A stretch of 32,349 nucleotides of DNA from Planctomycetota bacterium (GCA_027622275.1 JAQBZB010000078.1:1-32349); one strand, 5' to 3'. Positions 7,907-17,102 are shown, counted from the first letter of the stretch. Notes: generated from the sequence alone by a model not told the origin. Program-made: numbers and translations.

Positions 7907-9223
7907 ATGTCTGTCGAGTCGAATCGTCGCGTCGTGATTACGGGTGTCGGCATTGTCAGCCCGCTAGGGAGTTCCAAGGAAAGCCTTTGGAATGCCCTAC
8001 AGAGCAGGCAAAGCGGCGTCGGCGAACTGCAATCGATCTCGACCGAGAATCTTCCCACGCGCTTCGGGGCCGAAGCCCGCGAGTTCACGGGTGACATCGA
8101 CAACTTTGGGCCTCTCGATCCAGGCCGCAAGAAGGCGATTCGCAAGGGCCTGAAAGTGATGTGCCGCGAGATTCAGATGGGCGTTGCCGTGGCGCAACTC
8201 GCCATGACGGATGCCGGACTTGAGCCGGGCGGTTATGACTGCGATCGAACCGGCATCGTCTACGGCTCGGATTATATCATGACCTTGCCGGAGGAGTTCA
8301 CGCAGGGCGTCAAGAACTGTCTCGACGAACAAGGTCGTTTTGAGTTTGAACGCTGGGCGCAAGACGGCTTGCCCAAGGTGACACCGCTGTGGCTGCTGAA
8401 ATATCTTCCCAACATGCCGGCTAGCCACATCGCGATTTACAACGAGATGCGCGGCCCGAACAACTCCATCACGCTCCGCGAAGCCTCGGCCAATCTGGCC
8501 GTGGCCGAAGCGTATACGACGATCGCCCGCGGAAGTGCCGACGCGATTATCGCCGGCGCGACCGGCACGCGCGTCCATCCACTGCGTTCAATCCACGTCG
8601 TACTACAAGAGCCTATCGCCAACGGCAGCGACGACCCTACCAAATTGAGCCGCCCCTTCGATCGCCATCGAACCGGGTTGGTACTTGGTGAAGGGGCCGG
8701 TGCCATCATGCTGGAAGAGCTAGAAACGGCGAAGGCCCGCGGCGCCAACATTCTCGGCGAAGTCGTCGGCTACGGTTCGTCGACCGTCACGGATCGCTTC
8801 GGTGTGCCGCAGACCGAAGTCGCCATACGAAACGTGTTGCGGCAATCGCTCCGCACCTCGGGACTGAGCCTCGATGAGGTGGGTCACGTTCACGCGCACG
8901 GCCTGTCAACAAAGCAATGCGACGCGGCCGAGGCCGCTGCGATCCAAGCGACCTTTGCGGAGCGGACATCGCCTGTTCCCGTGACGGCAGCGAAAAGCTA
9001 CTTCGGCAATCTGGGAGCCGGTAGCGGAATCGTCGAGATCGTCGCGAGTCTGCTCGCGATGCAACATGGCGAACTCTTCCCGATCCTCAACTACGAGGAA
9101 GCGGATGCTGACTGCCCGATCAATGCGGCGCAGAGCGGTGCCGCGCCCGGGAACAGTTTCATCAACGTGAACATCTCGCCACAGGGGCAAGCGGGCGCGG
9201 TCGCAATTCGTGCGTTTGCATGA
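7907..9223 (+). CDS. Beta-ketoacyl synthase homologue lacking catalytic residues
   Basis: The protein has 438 residues, starting at ATG 7907, just before the conserved RRVVITGVGIVSPLG. It has the full thiolase-fold length of FabF-type condensing enzymes, including GEGAGAIMLEE and the first His (H331 in HAHGLST). Aligned by eye with E. coli FabF, the nucleophile Cys163 is replaced by Glu192 (ITLREASANLAVAEA), and the second His (KSxxGH) is replaced by Asn368 (KSYFGNLGAG). Condensing activity is therefore unlikely; it resembles the chain-length-factor (KS-beta) half of a heterodimer. No active partner ketosynthase, ACP or ketoreductase is next to it, so any partner would be encoded elsewhere. 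No clear ribosome binding site is seen. Alternative upstream ATGs at 7820 and 7859 would add residues that look noncoding. Confidence 0.85.
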   Translation: MSVESNRRVVITGVGIVSPLGSSKESLWNALQSRQSGVGELQSISTENLPTRFGAEAREFTGDIDNFGPLDPGRKKAIRKGLKVMCREIQMGVAVAQLAMTDAGLEPGGYDCDRTGIVYGSDYIMTLPEEFTQGVKNCLDEQGRFEFERWAQDGLPKVTPLWLLKYLPNMPASHIAIYNEMRGPNNSITLREASANLAVAEAYTTIARGSADAIIAGATGTRVHPLRSIHVVLQEPIANGSDDPTKLSRPFDRHRTGLVLGEGAGAIMLEELETAKARGANILGEVVGYGSSTVTDRFGVPQTEVAIRNVLRQSLRTSGLSLDEVGHVHAHGLSTKQCDAAEAAAIQATFAERTSPVPVTAAKSYFGNLGAGSGIVEIVASLLAMQHGELFPILNYEEADADCPINAAQSGAAPGNSFINVNISPQGQAGAVAIRAFA

Positions 9224-9407
9224 TGCGCGGCGATTGTTCCGCTAGCGTCGCGGCAGCTTGAGCGTCCCCCACCCTACGCGATTCGCCGTACTTTCCACTC
9301 GATAGGCGAGTCCTGCCTTTGCGTCTTAGTTCTGTCGAGTTAATGGCTCACAACGCCCGAAGAAGGAAGGAGACAAAATTCACTTCCAGGGATGGAGACC
9401 GGGCGCG

Positions 9408-10085
9408 ATGGAACGACGAGATTTTCTTCGGCTGGGGCTAGCAGCCGCTCCGCTCAGCTTCGCCCTGGGGTGCCGCTCGCATCAGGTTGGCCACGTGATC
9501 AAGGACGATCAATCCGACATGGTGGGCAGCCACGCGGCGGGTGCCGAGACCTTCAATCCGTTGATCGACGAAAGCGTCGCCAAGCTGCTGGCTCGTCAGG
9601 AAACGCAGTTCCACCCCGTTTCGTACGACGGTGGGCCGCCGGCACCCAAGCGGATTTGTTTCGTCTGCGTCGAGAACCGCAGCATCGAGGAACTGGGCGA
9701 CTTCAAAGAACAGATCTACGAACAGATCGACTCGCTGATACTGCAATCGCCGACATTCGATCCTGTCAGCCGTCGCTTCGTTGACGCCGCGTTGTACGAA
9801 ACCCGGTTGCGTCCCGATTCGCTCTTTGTCCCCGAGAACATGCGCTTGTTCATGGCTGCGCTCGAGCAGCAGGGGCAGCCTTTCGACTATCTGCTCTACG
9901 CCAAACTCACCTCTGGAACGACCGAGAACAATCACGACTTTCAACGTGACTACCTGTTGACGCTCGAGATGGTGAATGTCCATACCGGGCAGTACGACAA
10001 GGAATCCGCGAAGGTCCGCAAAGGCTATCACCACTCGCGTGTTGGCAAATGGTTCAACTACAACCCGTTCACGCGTCAATCCTGA
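9408..10085 (+). CDS. LpoB-like penicillin-binding-protein activator lipoprotein
   Basis: This 225-residue protein has an N-terminal signal beginning ERRDFLRLG and a lipobox-like ending at Cys22 (FALGC), so it is likely a lipoprotein. The domain that follows (about 75-200) contains KRICFVCVENRSIEELGDF, RRFVDAALYETRLRP and GQPFDYLLYAKLTSGTT, which match the LpoB family (a CsgG/TolB-N-like fold). In E. coli, LpoB activates the bifunctional peptidoglycan synthase PBP1b from the outer membrane. The RR motif suggests possible Tat export, unlike E. coli LpoB. It starts at ATG 9408, and the next gene (COG3014-like lipoprotein) follows 26 nt after its stop, so the two form an operon. This pairing supports the family call. 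Confidence 0.8.
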   Translation: MERRDFLRLGLAAAPLSFALGCRSHQVGHVIKDDQSDMVGSHAAGAETFNPLIDESVAKLLARQETQFHPVSYDGGPPAPKRICFVCVENRSIEELGDFKEQIYEQIDSLILQSPTFDPVSRRFVDAALYETRLRPDSLFVPENMRLFMAALEQQGQPFDYLLYAKLTSGTTENNHDFQRDYLLTLEMVNVHTGQYDKESAKVRKGYHHSRVGKWFNYNPFTRQS

Positions 10086-10111
10086 GCGATCCAACGCGGA
10101 CGCGATGCTTT

Positions 10112-11545
10112 ATGCCTGGATCGGCCAGCACGACGAGGTCGGTCTTCGTCACGGTGATCGTGGTGGCGCTGGCCGGTTGTTCGTCACACGCGCATCGTGT
10201 GCGCGACGCGCGACACGCCTACTTCTCAAACGACTTAAGTGCCGCAACCTCGTTGCTCGAAGAGGCAGAATCCCATCGACCTCGCGAGCGTGATTGCTTG
10301 ATCCTCGACCGCGCGATGGTCGCGCTGGCACAAGGCGCGCCGGCCGATGCGGAATCCCTCCTGCGAGATGTTCGCAACCGCTTCGATCACCTGGAGCAAA
10401 AGGACGTCGCTGAGTCGAGCCTGGCGATGCTGACGGACGATACGGCGAAGGCTTATGCGGGCGAAGATTACGAGAAGGTGATGATCCGCGCGATGCTCGC
10501 CCTTAGTAATTTGATGCAGGACGGGTCGGACGCGGTCGCGTATTGTCTGCAAGTCGATCAGAAGCAGCGGGAGATTTCCGAGCGTGCAGCGGCCGCATCG
10601 CCGGGAGGAAAACCGCCATCGATCGCGAATGTCGCCGTCGGTGCCTACTTGCGCGGCGTCGTGCAAGAGGAATCGCACCTGCACTACGACGATGCGGAGC
10701 GGGCGTTCGCCACGGTCGCTTCTTGGGAACCACGATTCGAACCTGTGAAGCTTGACTTGGCACGAGCCCGCTCGGGCGTCCATTCCGACTCGGGAAACGG
10801 CGTCGTTTATGTTTTTGCGCTCGTCGGACGAGGTCCGTACAAGGAAGAAGTTCTCGCCGCGGCGACGAGTGACGCGCTGTTGATTGCCGACCGCATCGTG
10901 AGTGCCGTGGGGCCTCGCACGCTGCCGCCGACGATTGCTCCGGTGAAAGTCCCGGCGATCGTCGTGCCAGCAAATGCGATCGATTCTGTCGCTGTCGACG
11001 TGAACGGCCGTGCGGCAGCTCTCACGCAAACCGTCACCGACGTCGGCAGGCTTGCCGTGGCCCAGTTCGAGGCGGAGAAGCAGGAGATCCTCGCGCGCGC
11101 GATCGTCCGCCGCGTCTTAAAGAAGGCTGCGGTATATGCGACCAAAGATGCACTGGCGGTGAACGACGGGCTGACGAACTTGGCCTTCGATGCGGCAGGA
11201 GTCGTCTGGGAGGCGACCGAGAAGGCCGATACACGTTGCTGGGGCCTGTTGCCGGAGACAATTCAAGTCCTGCGACTTGAACTGCCTGCCGGAACGCATC
11301 AACTGACATTGCGTCCGGCCCGTCTCGGGCGGCCGATCGGGGCGGCTCATACCACCGCGGTGGAAGTTCTCGACGGCCGGAACACTTATGTTTTGGCATC
11401 GTTTCCCACTCAGAACCTGGTTGGGAAGATATTGATCTCGCAGAGTCCCCGATCACCTGGTGCAGGCCACACGTTCGACCGCTCGCGACAAGCGATCCGG
11501 CCTGTCGCCGAGCCTAGCGAGACCGCGAGCTTCATGATACGGTAG
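10112..11545 (+). CDS. COG3014-family lipoprotein, partner of the LpoB-like gene
   Basis: The protein has 477 residues from ATG 10112, with a clear lipobox (LAGC, Cys23), so it is a lipoprotein. The N-terminal half is helical and TPR-like (DARHAYFSNDLSAATSLLEE, YDDAERAFATVASWEPRF). The C-terminal half contains a beta segment (KVPAIVVPANAIDSVAV), a long helix (AQFEAEKQEILARAIVRRVL) and EKADTRCWGLLPETIQVLRL followed by LPAGTHQLTL. These features match COG3014 proteins, which sit beside LpoB in several gammaproteobacteria. The exact role is not known to me; a scaffold or assembly role for the LpoB-like protein at the envelope is inference. The start was chosen to give a complete lipoprotein signal; the upstream in-frame ATG lies inside the previous gene. 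Confidence 0.75.
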   Translation: MPGSASTTRSVFVTVIVVALAGCSSHAHRVRDARHAYFSNDLSAATSLLEEAESHRPRERDCLILDRAMVALAQGAPADAESLLRDVRNRFDHLEQKDVAESSLAMLTDDTAKAYAGEDYEKVMIRAMLALSNLMQDGSDAVAYCLQVDQKQREISERAAAASPGGKPPSIANVAVGAYLRGVVQEESHLHYDDAERAFATVASWEPRFEPVKLDLARARSGVHSDSGNGVVYVFALVGRGPYKEEVLAAATSDALLIADRIVSAVGPRTLPPTIAPVKVPAIVVPANAIDSVAVDVNGRAAALTQTVTDVGRLAVAQFEAEKQEILARAIVRRVLKKAAVYATKDALAVNDGLTNLAFDAAGVVWEATEKADTRCWGLLPETIQVLRLELPAGTHQLTLRPARLGRPIGAAHTTAVEVLDGRNTYVLASFPTQNLVGKILISQSPRSPGAGHTFDRSRQAIRPVAEPSETASFMIR

Positions 11546-11585
11546 CTACTTCGGTACGTTAGCCTTAGCACCGTTCGAGGAATTA

Positions 11586-11658
11586 GTGAGCGGAATGGCG
11601 CTAGCCACCGGTTCTTCGTGCGCCGCGAAACACCGGCGGCTAGCGCCGTGCCGCTCAC
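11586..11658. repeat. Palindromic intergenic element with GCGCTAGC core
   Basis: The arms at 11586-11612 and 11632-11658 pair except for a 3-nt internal mismatch and one further base. Both arms carry GGCGCTAGCC/GGCTAGCGCC, the same core as the element at 21-89. There is no T-run. It lies 40 nt after the COG3014 gene. Confidence 0.8.
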
Positions 11659-11696
11659 CTGAATTCGGACAGGTATTTCTCGAACGGTCCTTAGTC

Positions 11697-11763
11697 GTTT
11701 AACGCCCAGCCGGAGGCACCGGCATGGTTCCGCTAAGCTGGTGCCTCCGGCTGGGCGTTAAAC
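11697..11763. repeat. Near-perfect 27-bp inverted repeat
   Basis: The arms at 11697-11723 and 11737-11763 match at 26 of 27 positions (GTTTAACGCCCAGCCGGAGG...), with a 13-nt loop. It lies 38 nt after the previous element and 78 nt before hisI. It would form a very stable hairpin but lacks a downstream T-run. Confidence 0.85.
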
Positions 11764-11841
11764 GATGTGACGGTAACGTAGATATATCCTGCAGACCGGT
11801 CAGCCTTGAAAGGCTGCCGCACTTTTCAGAGAGGAAAGCCA

Positions 11842-12225
11842 GTGAGCGGTCCAGACTTTAGCAAGTCCGACTTGATCCCAGCCATCGCTCAAGATGTTGA
11901 GTCGGGCGACGTGCTGATGCTTGCGTACATGAACCAGGAGTCGTATGACGAGACCCTGAAAACGGGCCGGGTCTGCTATTACAGCCGCAGTCGGCAGAAG
12001 CTGTGGCGTAAGGGGGAAGAGAGCGGAAACATTCAGAAACTGCACTCGATCTACTACGATTGCGACGCGGACACACTGCTCGTGAAGGTCACACAAGTCG
12101 GTGGAGCCGCCTGTCACGAAGGTTACAAGAGTTGCTTCTTCCGCAAGGTCGATCCCGCGACCGGCGAGACGGAAGTGGTTGGCGAACGTGTCTTCGATCC
12201 CGCCGTAGTTTACAAGAAGAGTTGA
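11842..12225 (+). CDS. hisI: Phosphoribosyl-AMP cyclohydrolase
   Basis: This 127-residue enzyme opens the adenine ring of phosphoribosyl-AMP, the third step of histidine biosynthesis, in the cytoplasm. It has the family's signature segments: QEVLMLAYM-like ([11 protein letters not shown]), [13 protein letters not shown], the metal-binding [10 protein letters not shown] (Cys and two Asp), and [15 protein letters not shown] with the zinc cysteines. The length is normal for a stand-alone HisI without the HisE domain. The start is the GTG at 11842, 8 nt after a GAGG site; an upstream start would add residues outside the family. The stop codon directly abuts the hisG ATG, so the two genes form an operon. 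Confidence 0.95.
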   Translation: MSGPDFSKSDLIPAIAQDVESGDVLMLAYMNQESYDETLKTGRVCYYSRSRQKLWRKGEESGNIQKLHSIYYDCDADTLLVKVTQVGGAACHEGYKSCFFRKVDPATGETEVVGERVFDPAVVYKKS

Positions 12226-13107
12226 ATGATGGCCGACAAAGTTTTGAAGCTTGGCATTCCAGCCGGCAGCCTGCAAGAGTCGACCGCCGCGTTGTTCAAG
12301 AAGGCCGGATACAACATTACGTTTTCGTCCCGCTCGTACTATCCGACGATCGACGACGACGAGATCGAGTGCTTGCTGATCCGAGCCCAAGAGATGGCTC
12401 GCTACGTTGAACAAGGCATTCTCGACGCCGGCATCACAGGCCGGGACTGGGTCGTCGAAACCGAAGCGGATGTCATCGAGATCTGCGAGCTTGTTTTCTC
12501 GAAAGTCAGCCGCCGTCCCGTCCGCTGGGTGTTGTGTGTTCCCAACGACTCGCCGATCCGGAGCGTGAAAGATCTCGAAGGCAAACGCATCGCCACCGAA
12601 GCCGTCGGTCTGACCAAGAGTTATCTCGCCAAACATGGCGTGAATGCCAAGGTGGAATTCTCGTGGGGAGCCACGGAAGTAAAACCACCGCAGCTCGCCG
12701 ACGCGATCGTTGAGGTCACCGAAACCGGCAGCTCGCTCCGCGCTAACGACTTGCGGATTCTCGACGAAGTGATGCAGAGCACGACACGTTTCATCGCCAA
12801 CAAGTCCGCTCACGCCGATGCTTGGAAGAAAGAGAAGCTCGACAACATCGCGTTGATGCTACAGTCATGCCTGGCCGCCGAAGGCAAAGTTGGGCTGATG
12901 ATGAACGTCGAACGTACCAACATCGACACCATCTTGGCGCTGCTTCCCGCGTTACAGAAGCCGACCGTCTCGTCGCTCTCCGACCCCGCATGGGTCGACA
13001 TCAATACGATCGTCGAGGAGCGTTTCGTCCGCGCGATCGCCCCGCAGCTCAAGGCCGCCGGCGCGAAAGGCATCGTCGAGTATCCGATCAACAAGATCAT
13101 CGAATAG
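12226..13107 (+). CDS. hisG: ATP phosphoribosyltransferase, long form
   Basis: This 293-residue enzyme joins ATP and PRPP in the first, feedback-controlled step of histidine synthesis. The catalytic part contains [40 protein letters not shown] and [17 protein letters not shown], the PRPP-binding loop. The length and the C-terminal segment from about residue 215 (ending [15 protein letters not shown]) show the ACT-like regulatory domain of the long form, which does not need HisZ. Two ATGs at 12226 and 12229 follow the hisI stop without a gap; either may be used. The hairpin at 13137-13213 with a T-run probably ends the hisI-hisG transcript. Other his genes are not in the window. Confidence 0.95.
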   Translation: MMADKVLKLGIPAGSLQESTAALFKKAGYNITFSSRSYYPTIDDDEIECLLIRAQEMARYVEQGILDAGITGRDWVVETEADVIEICELVFSKVSRRPVRWVLCVPNDSPIRSVKDLEGKRIATEAVGLTKSYLAKHGVNAKVEFSWGATEVKPPQLADAIVEVTETGSSLRANDLRILDEVMQSTTRFIANKSAHADAWKKEKLDNIALMLQSCLAAEGKVGLMMNVERTNIDTILALLPALQKPTVSSLSDPAWVDINTIVEERFVRAIAPQLKAAGAKGIVEYPINKIIE

Positions 13108-13136
13108 CGCGGCGAGCCTGGCACCATCCGGCTGTC

Positions 13137-13218
13137 GTAGTGGTGGCTTCCAGCCGCCACGGGAATCGTGTACACGTGCTGACAATTCCGTGGCGGCTGG
13201 AAGCCACCACTACTTTTT
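13137..13218 (+). terminator. Long near-perfect palindrome with T-run after hisG
   Basis: The arms at 13137-13166 and 13185-13213 are complementary over about 29 bp with one single-base indel (GTAGTGGTGGCTTCCAGCCG...). TTTTT follows at 13214-13218, so it can act as an intrinsic terminator for hisIG. The arm length is more typical of a repeat element than a simple terminator, so a mobile palindrome may have been recruited here. Confidence 0.75.
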
Positions 13219-13257
13219 GTCGTCCAATGCTAAGCTGGTCTCGGGAGCTGGAGTAAA

Positions 13258-14562
13258 ATGCCTTTGATTGCGACGAAGACGCTGGGGAGGTGGCTCACAT
13301 GGTCGATGGTCGCCGTGCTTGTCGCGTCCGTCACTATTTGGTTCGCTGGTCGTGAGACACTTCCGCGGAAGATCGTGATGGCGACCGGCGAGGAAGGCGG
13401 CTTGTACTACGCGATTGGCACCGAGCTTCAAGCATCGCTGCACCGGCGTCTCGGTCGAATGCCGGAGATTCTCACAACGGCGGGCTCCGTTCAGAACGTC
13501 GACATGCTCAAACGCGAAGAGGCCGATCTCGCGATCATTCAGGGTGGATCGATTGCCTTGGAGGAACTCACCGTCGTCACGCCGCTGTATCCGGAGTTGG
13601 TGTTGGTAATTGTCCGCAAAGACCGCAACCTCGAAACGATCTCGGATCTCGTGGGGCGGAACGTCGCACTCGGACGCGAAGGCTCGGGGATGCGGGCGAG
13701 TGCGATCGGCTTGCTCGCCCGCTTCGAGATCAAACCGGAGGAGTTCGGCAATAACGATCTGTACTTCAAGCACTTGCTCGATACGCCGGAACTCGACGCC
13801 GCCATCGTGACAACGGGAATCGAGAATCACGATGTGAACGAAGTCCTCGCGACGAACGAATTCAAGCTGCTGCCAATTCTCGACGCGACCGCGATTGAAA
13901 TGCGAGATCCTTATTTTCGCCGGATGGAGATTCCGCCAGGGTTGTTTTCCGAACGGCCCGCCGTGCCCGAGCGCGCGACGCCAACGTTGGCGACGACCTC
14001 GTATCTCGTCGCACGCGAGGATGCTCATCCAGATTTGGTCGATGCGGCGTTGGTGGCGATTCACGAGGAAAACCTCCGCTTGCATGTACCGACACTCATT
14101 CCCCGCCATGAGGCATCGCGGTGGGTCTCGACGCGCCTGCATCCACAAGCTCAACGCTACTTCCATCCGTCCGACGACATCGGGTTTGTGGCCAACGTGA
14201 TGGAAACATTGGCCGCCGGCAAAGAGCTGCTCTTCGCCCTGGGAGCCGGGATCTATCTGGTTTGGCACCGGTGGCGGCGGCTGCGGGACAGAGAGAATCA
14301 GGAAGCAATCAGCCGTCAGAAGGAGCACCTTGATCGGTTCCTGGAAGAGACACTTCGGATTGAAGAGGCACAAATGAACACGACGGACGTCACGCAGCTT
14401 CAGGCGTATCTCGACGACGTAACACGGATCAAGCTGAAAGCACTGCACGAGTTCACCGCAGAGGAACTCCGCGGCGATCGCAGTTTCTCGATCTTCCTAA
14501 CGCAGTGTGCCAACCTGATCAGCAAGATCCAGTTGAAGATCGTTTCGCAAGGGCGAGGCTGA
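13258..14562 (+). CDS. TAXI-type substrate-binding protein anchored at both ends
   Basis: The protein has 434 residues. After an N-terminal membrane helix (about 12-30) comes a TAXI-type TRAP solute-binding domain (about 37-310): KIVMATGEEGGLYYAIGTEL, then TAGSVQNVDMLKREEADLAI, VGRNVALGREGSGMRASA and LDAAIVTTG. A second hydrophobic helix (about 321-337) follows, then a basic WHRWRRLRDR stretch and a charged, coiled-coil-like C-terminal tail of about 90 residues. Ordinary TAXI proteins are soluble and end after the binding domain. No DctQ/DctM permease genes are nearby. The layout suggests a membrane receptor that senses a small carboxylate-like ligand outside and signals to the tail inside; the ligand and function are inference. 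GGAG lies 4 nt before ATG 13258. Confidence 0.8.
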   Translation: MPLIATKTLGRWLTWSMVAVLVASVTIWFAGRETLPRKIVMATGEEGGLYYAIGTELQASLHRRLGRMPEILTTAGSVQNVDMLKREEADLAIIQGGSIALEELTVVTPLYPELVLVIVRKDRNLETISDLVGRNVALGREGSGMRASAIGLLARFEIKPEEFGNNDLYFKHLLDTPELDAAIVTTGIENHDVNEVLATNEFKLLPILDATAIEMRDPYFRRMEIPPGLFSERPAVPERATPTLATTSYLVAREDAHPDLVDAALVAIHEENLRLHVPTLIPRHEASRWVSTRLHPQAQRYFHPSDDIGFVANVMETLAAGKELLFALGAGIYLVWHRWRRLRDRENQEAISRQKEHLDRFLEETLRIEEAQMNTTDVTQLQAYLDDVTRIKLKALHEFTAEELRGDRSFSIFLTQCANLISKIQLKIVSQGRG

Positions 14563-14588
14563 TAATCGCGTCATCACGGTGGACACGG

Positions 14589-17102
14589 TTACTCACGTAC
14601 GACCGCACTAATTGCGCCCGTGTCAGCCCGCGAAATTGCAATCTTCGACGGCCCGGCCTCTTGTAGCTTCTGGACGAGCGTGTCAGTCGAGTACCATCCT
14701 CGCAGCACGATCGGCTCGTTCGGTCGATCCGCGGGGAAGATGGCCAGGACGGGGATCTGTTTACTACCGAGCAACTCGAGCATTTCGCTGATCTCTGCGT
14801 TTCGCGAAGTCCAATCGGCAAGAAGCGGCACGACCCCGTTCGTCTCGACAACGGACTTTACCCGTTCCGTATTGAGCGTCTTCAGTTCAAGCACTTTGCA
14901 GGTGGGACACCAATCCGCGGTGAAGTCGACCATCACGGTTTGCCCTTCGGAAGTGAATTCTTCAAGCCGGCTGACCGAAAACGGCTGCCACGGCAAATGA
15001 TGATCCGTGCTCGTGGAGTTTCGCTTTTCAGTTACTGCTGCGTCGGTCGCTGAAGAATCGTCAGCCGCAACAATCGCATTGGCAAATCGTTGTGCCATGA
15101 CGCCCTCAAGCCACATGAACGCGAACATTCCAATCACCGCTGCAATTGCCGAACTGAAGATCCAGGCGCGGGCTTTCGTCTGAAAGTCTGCCGTCATTGA
15201 GGTGCGACCGATCCACCAGCAGGCTGCCCACAATCCAAACAGAAACGCAACCGTAGGTAATAGCATTGGCCACGGGAGGTAGTTCATGATCCAGATGACC
15301 GTGCCCAGTAGGACAAACCCCATCGCCTGCTTGAAGGTATCCATCCAAGCGCCTGGTTTTGGCATGAACCGCATTAATGCGGGATAGGCCCCGATTAACA
15401 AATACGGAGCTGCCATCCCAAGTCCCATGCAAGCGAAGATGAGATAGATCAAAACCGGTGGTTTGCCAGCGCACCACGTTAGCGCAGTTCCGATCAGCGG
15501 CCCGCTGCAAGGAACAGCCAGGATCGTCGTAACAACTCCCTTGGCAAAAGCTCCACTGACACCTTCCTTGGCGGTGAGTTCGCTCGCCTTCCCAGTGCCT
15601 ACGAATCCCGGAATCGGGATCTCCCAAACGCCAAGAAAGCTCAACCCCATCGTGAAGACGACCGACGCCATGATAATGTTGAACAGACTCGATTGGTTCT
15701 GCTGTCCCCAACCAAGACTCCAAACAGCGGCCAGCGTCGCCAGCACCATGAATACCGACAGCAGCCCTAACGAGTACCAAACGTTGAGCGTGAAAGCGCG
15801 AGAACGACTTTCGCCTGCTTGTTGGACGAACGACATGATCTTGAGACCGATAACCGGCAAAACGCACGGCATGAAATTCAAGACGAATCCAGCAGCCAAT
15901 GCAATTACGATCATCGCACCAACAGGCTTTTTCTTTACATCATCGTTAACAACCAATTGTGACTTATTAAATCCGACGACCGCAATTTGTTCTGGCGCAA
16001 CGGTTGCGTGCTGGTTTGTCAAATCGGCGGCTTCCTTGTAGTTTGTCGGAGTAAAACTCAACTTCACTTCATCGCTCGCACTGGCGGCGGCAACTTCAAT
16101 CGTTCCGCGAAAGTTTGCGGCGGATGGAAGATCGCAACTGCTGAGCGTGCATGTTTGATACCCAATGAGTCCCGCGATGGCATAGGTCCCTGGAGCAGTC
16201 GCTTCGGGCACGTTGACTTTCATCGACCAAGTTACAGGCTCCTCGTGGAAGTACACGACGGGTTCTTCTTCGAGCCCCATCTCATGCTCGATCGGTGCCA
16301 CGGAGGCAGTGACGTCTGATGCTTTCCAATCGCTTGGTTCGCTGATCGCGATCAAAGTCGGTTTCGAGATCAGCATGGGATCTTGCTTGGCGTAGGCATA
16401 AACATGCCACGTGGCATCAGGCTCTGCCGTCAGCGTTAGCGTCACTGAACCACCGGGCTGAACCGTCGCTGGCTCGATGGTTCCGCGTAAAGTGATATGA
16501 GCCGAAGTCGTACGATACTCCGTCACTTCTGGCGTTTCTTTGTAGTACCCGGCGAACTTGGCAACGATGGACTTGTTCGCAATCGGGATGCAAACACCGT
16601 CGACCTCACAAATCTGCCCGTTGAATTTCAATTGCAACTCGGCCGCCGCCGGATCGATGCCCTCCGCGAGTTGGATCGGGGCCGTCCAAACGACCGCATC
16701 GTCATGCTCCTCAACGGGAACGTCAAAGAACTCGTATTGCTTTACATGAGGAGCGACATCCGGTTTGAATTCGCCCGTGATGCTCGCCTGGTCGGTTGAC
16801 GCGAGCCTGATCACCGAACGCTGCGGGCCACCTGGCAACTGCGTGACCGAGTAAAGATGCCACGTCGGTTCCATCGTTGCCGTCACCGACAGGCGGGCGT
16901 TGCGAGTCCCCTCGGCAACTCGGTACTCGGCCGTAAATGTTGCCTTCTCGCCACCCGACGCGCCGCCCAGACCAGGGATTCCCAGTTGGTCGACGATGCT
17001 CAGCTTCGGTAAGTCGGAAGATTCTTGGCCGTAGATCATCGAGCTAATGAACGCAACGATACACGCGACGAAGACGGCAGCGGGCGGAGGTAGCCGTTTC
17101 AT
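14589..17102 (-). CDS. DsbD-like thiol:disulfide interchange protein
   Basis: The protein has 837 residues with a signal peptide (about 1-25). Two N-terminal DsbD-type beta domains follow (about 45-350), with segments such as WHLYSVTQLPGGPQ and a CEVDGVCIP cysteine pair. Next is an eight-helix-like membrane core with the redox cysteines in NFMPCVLPVIGLKIMSF and AVPCSGPLIGTALTW. A C-terminal thioredoxin domain has the active site CPTC at 732-735 (DFTADWCPTCK). It should carry reducing power from cytoplasmic thioredoxin across the inner membrane to periplasmic thiols. The duplicated N-terminal beta domain makes it longer than E. coli DsbD. It is convergent with the TAXI gene (26-nt gap) and monocistronic. 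AAAGG lies about 10 nt before the ATG. Confidence 0.9.
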   Translation of the reverse strand: MKRLPPPAAVFVACIVAFISSMIYGQESSDLPKLSIVDQLGIPGLGGASGGEKATFTAEYRVAEGTRNARLSVTATMEPTWHLYSVTQLPGGPQRSVIRLASTDQASITGEFKPDVAPHVKQYEFFDVPVEEHDDAVVWTAPIQLAEGIDPAAAELQLKFNGQICEVDGVCIPIANKSIVAKFAGYYKETPEVTEYRTTSAHITLRGTIEPATVQPGGSVTLTLTAEPDATWHVYAYAKQDPMLISKPTLIAISEPSDWKASDVTASVAPIEHEMGLEEEPVVYFHEEPVTWSMKVNVPEATAPGTYAIAGLIGYQTCTLSSCDLPSAANFRGTIEVAAASASDEVKLSFTPTNYKEAADLTNQHATVAPEQIAVVGFNKSQLVVNDDVKKKPVGAMIVIALAAGFVLNFMPCVLPVIGLKIMSFVQQAGESRSRAFTLNVWYSLGLLSVFMVLATLAAVWSLGWGQQNQSSLFNIIMASVVFTMGLSFLGVWEIPIPGFVGTGKASELTAKEGVSGAFAKGVVTTILAVPCSGPLIGTALTWCAGKPPVLIYLIFACMGLGMAAPYLLIGAYPALMRFMPKPGAWMDTFKQAMGFVLLGTVIWIMNYLPWPMLLPTVAFLFGLWAACWWIGRTSMTADFQTKARAWIFSSAIAAVIGMFAFMWLEGVMAQRFANAIVAADDSSATDAAVTEKRNSTSTDHHLPWQPFSVSRLEEFTSEGQTVMVDFTADWCPTCKVLELKTLNTERVKSVVETNGVVPLLADWTSRNAEISEMLELLGSKQIPVLAIFPADRPNEPIVLRGWYSTDTLVQKLQEAGPSKIAISRADTGAISAVVRE

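Noticed and set aside
13210-14448. 412-codon minus-strand open frame opposite the TAXI gene
   Set aside because: The plus strand has clear TAXI motifs and a ribosome binding site. The antisense translation is low-complexity and Arg/Gln-rich.
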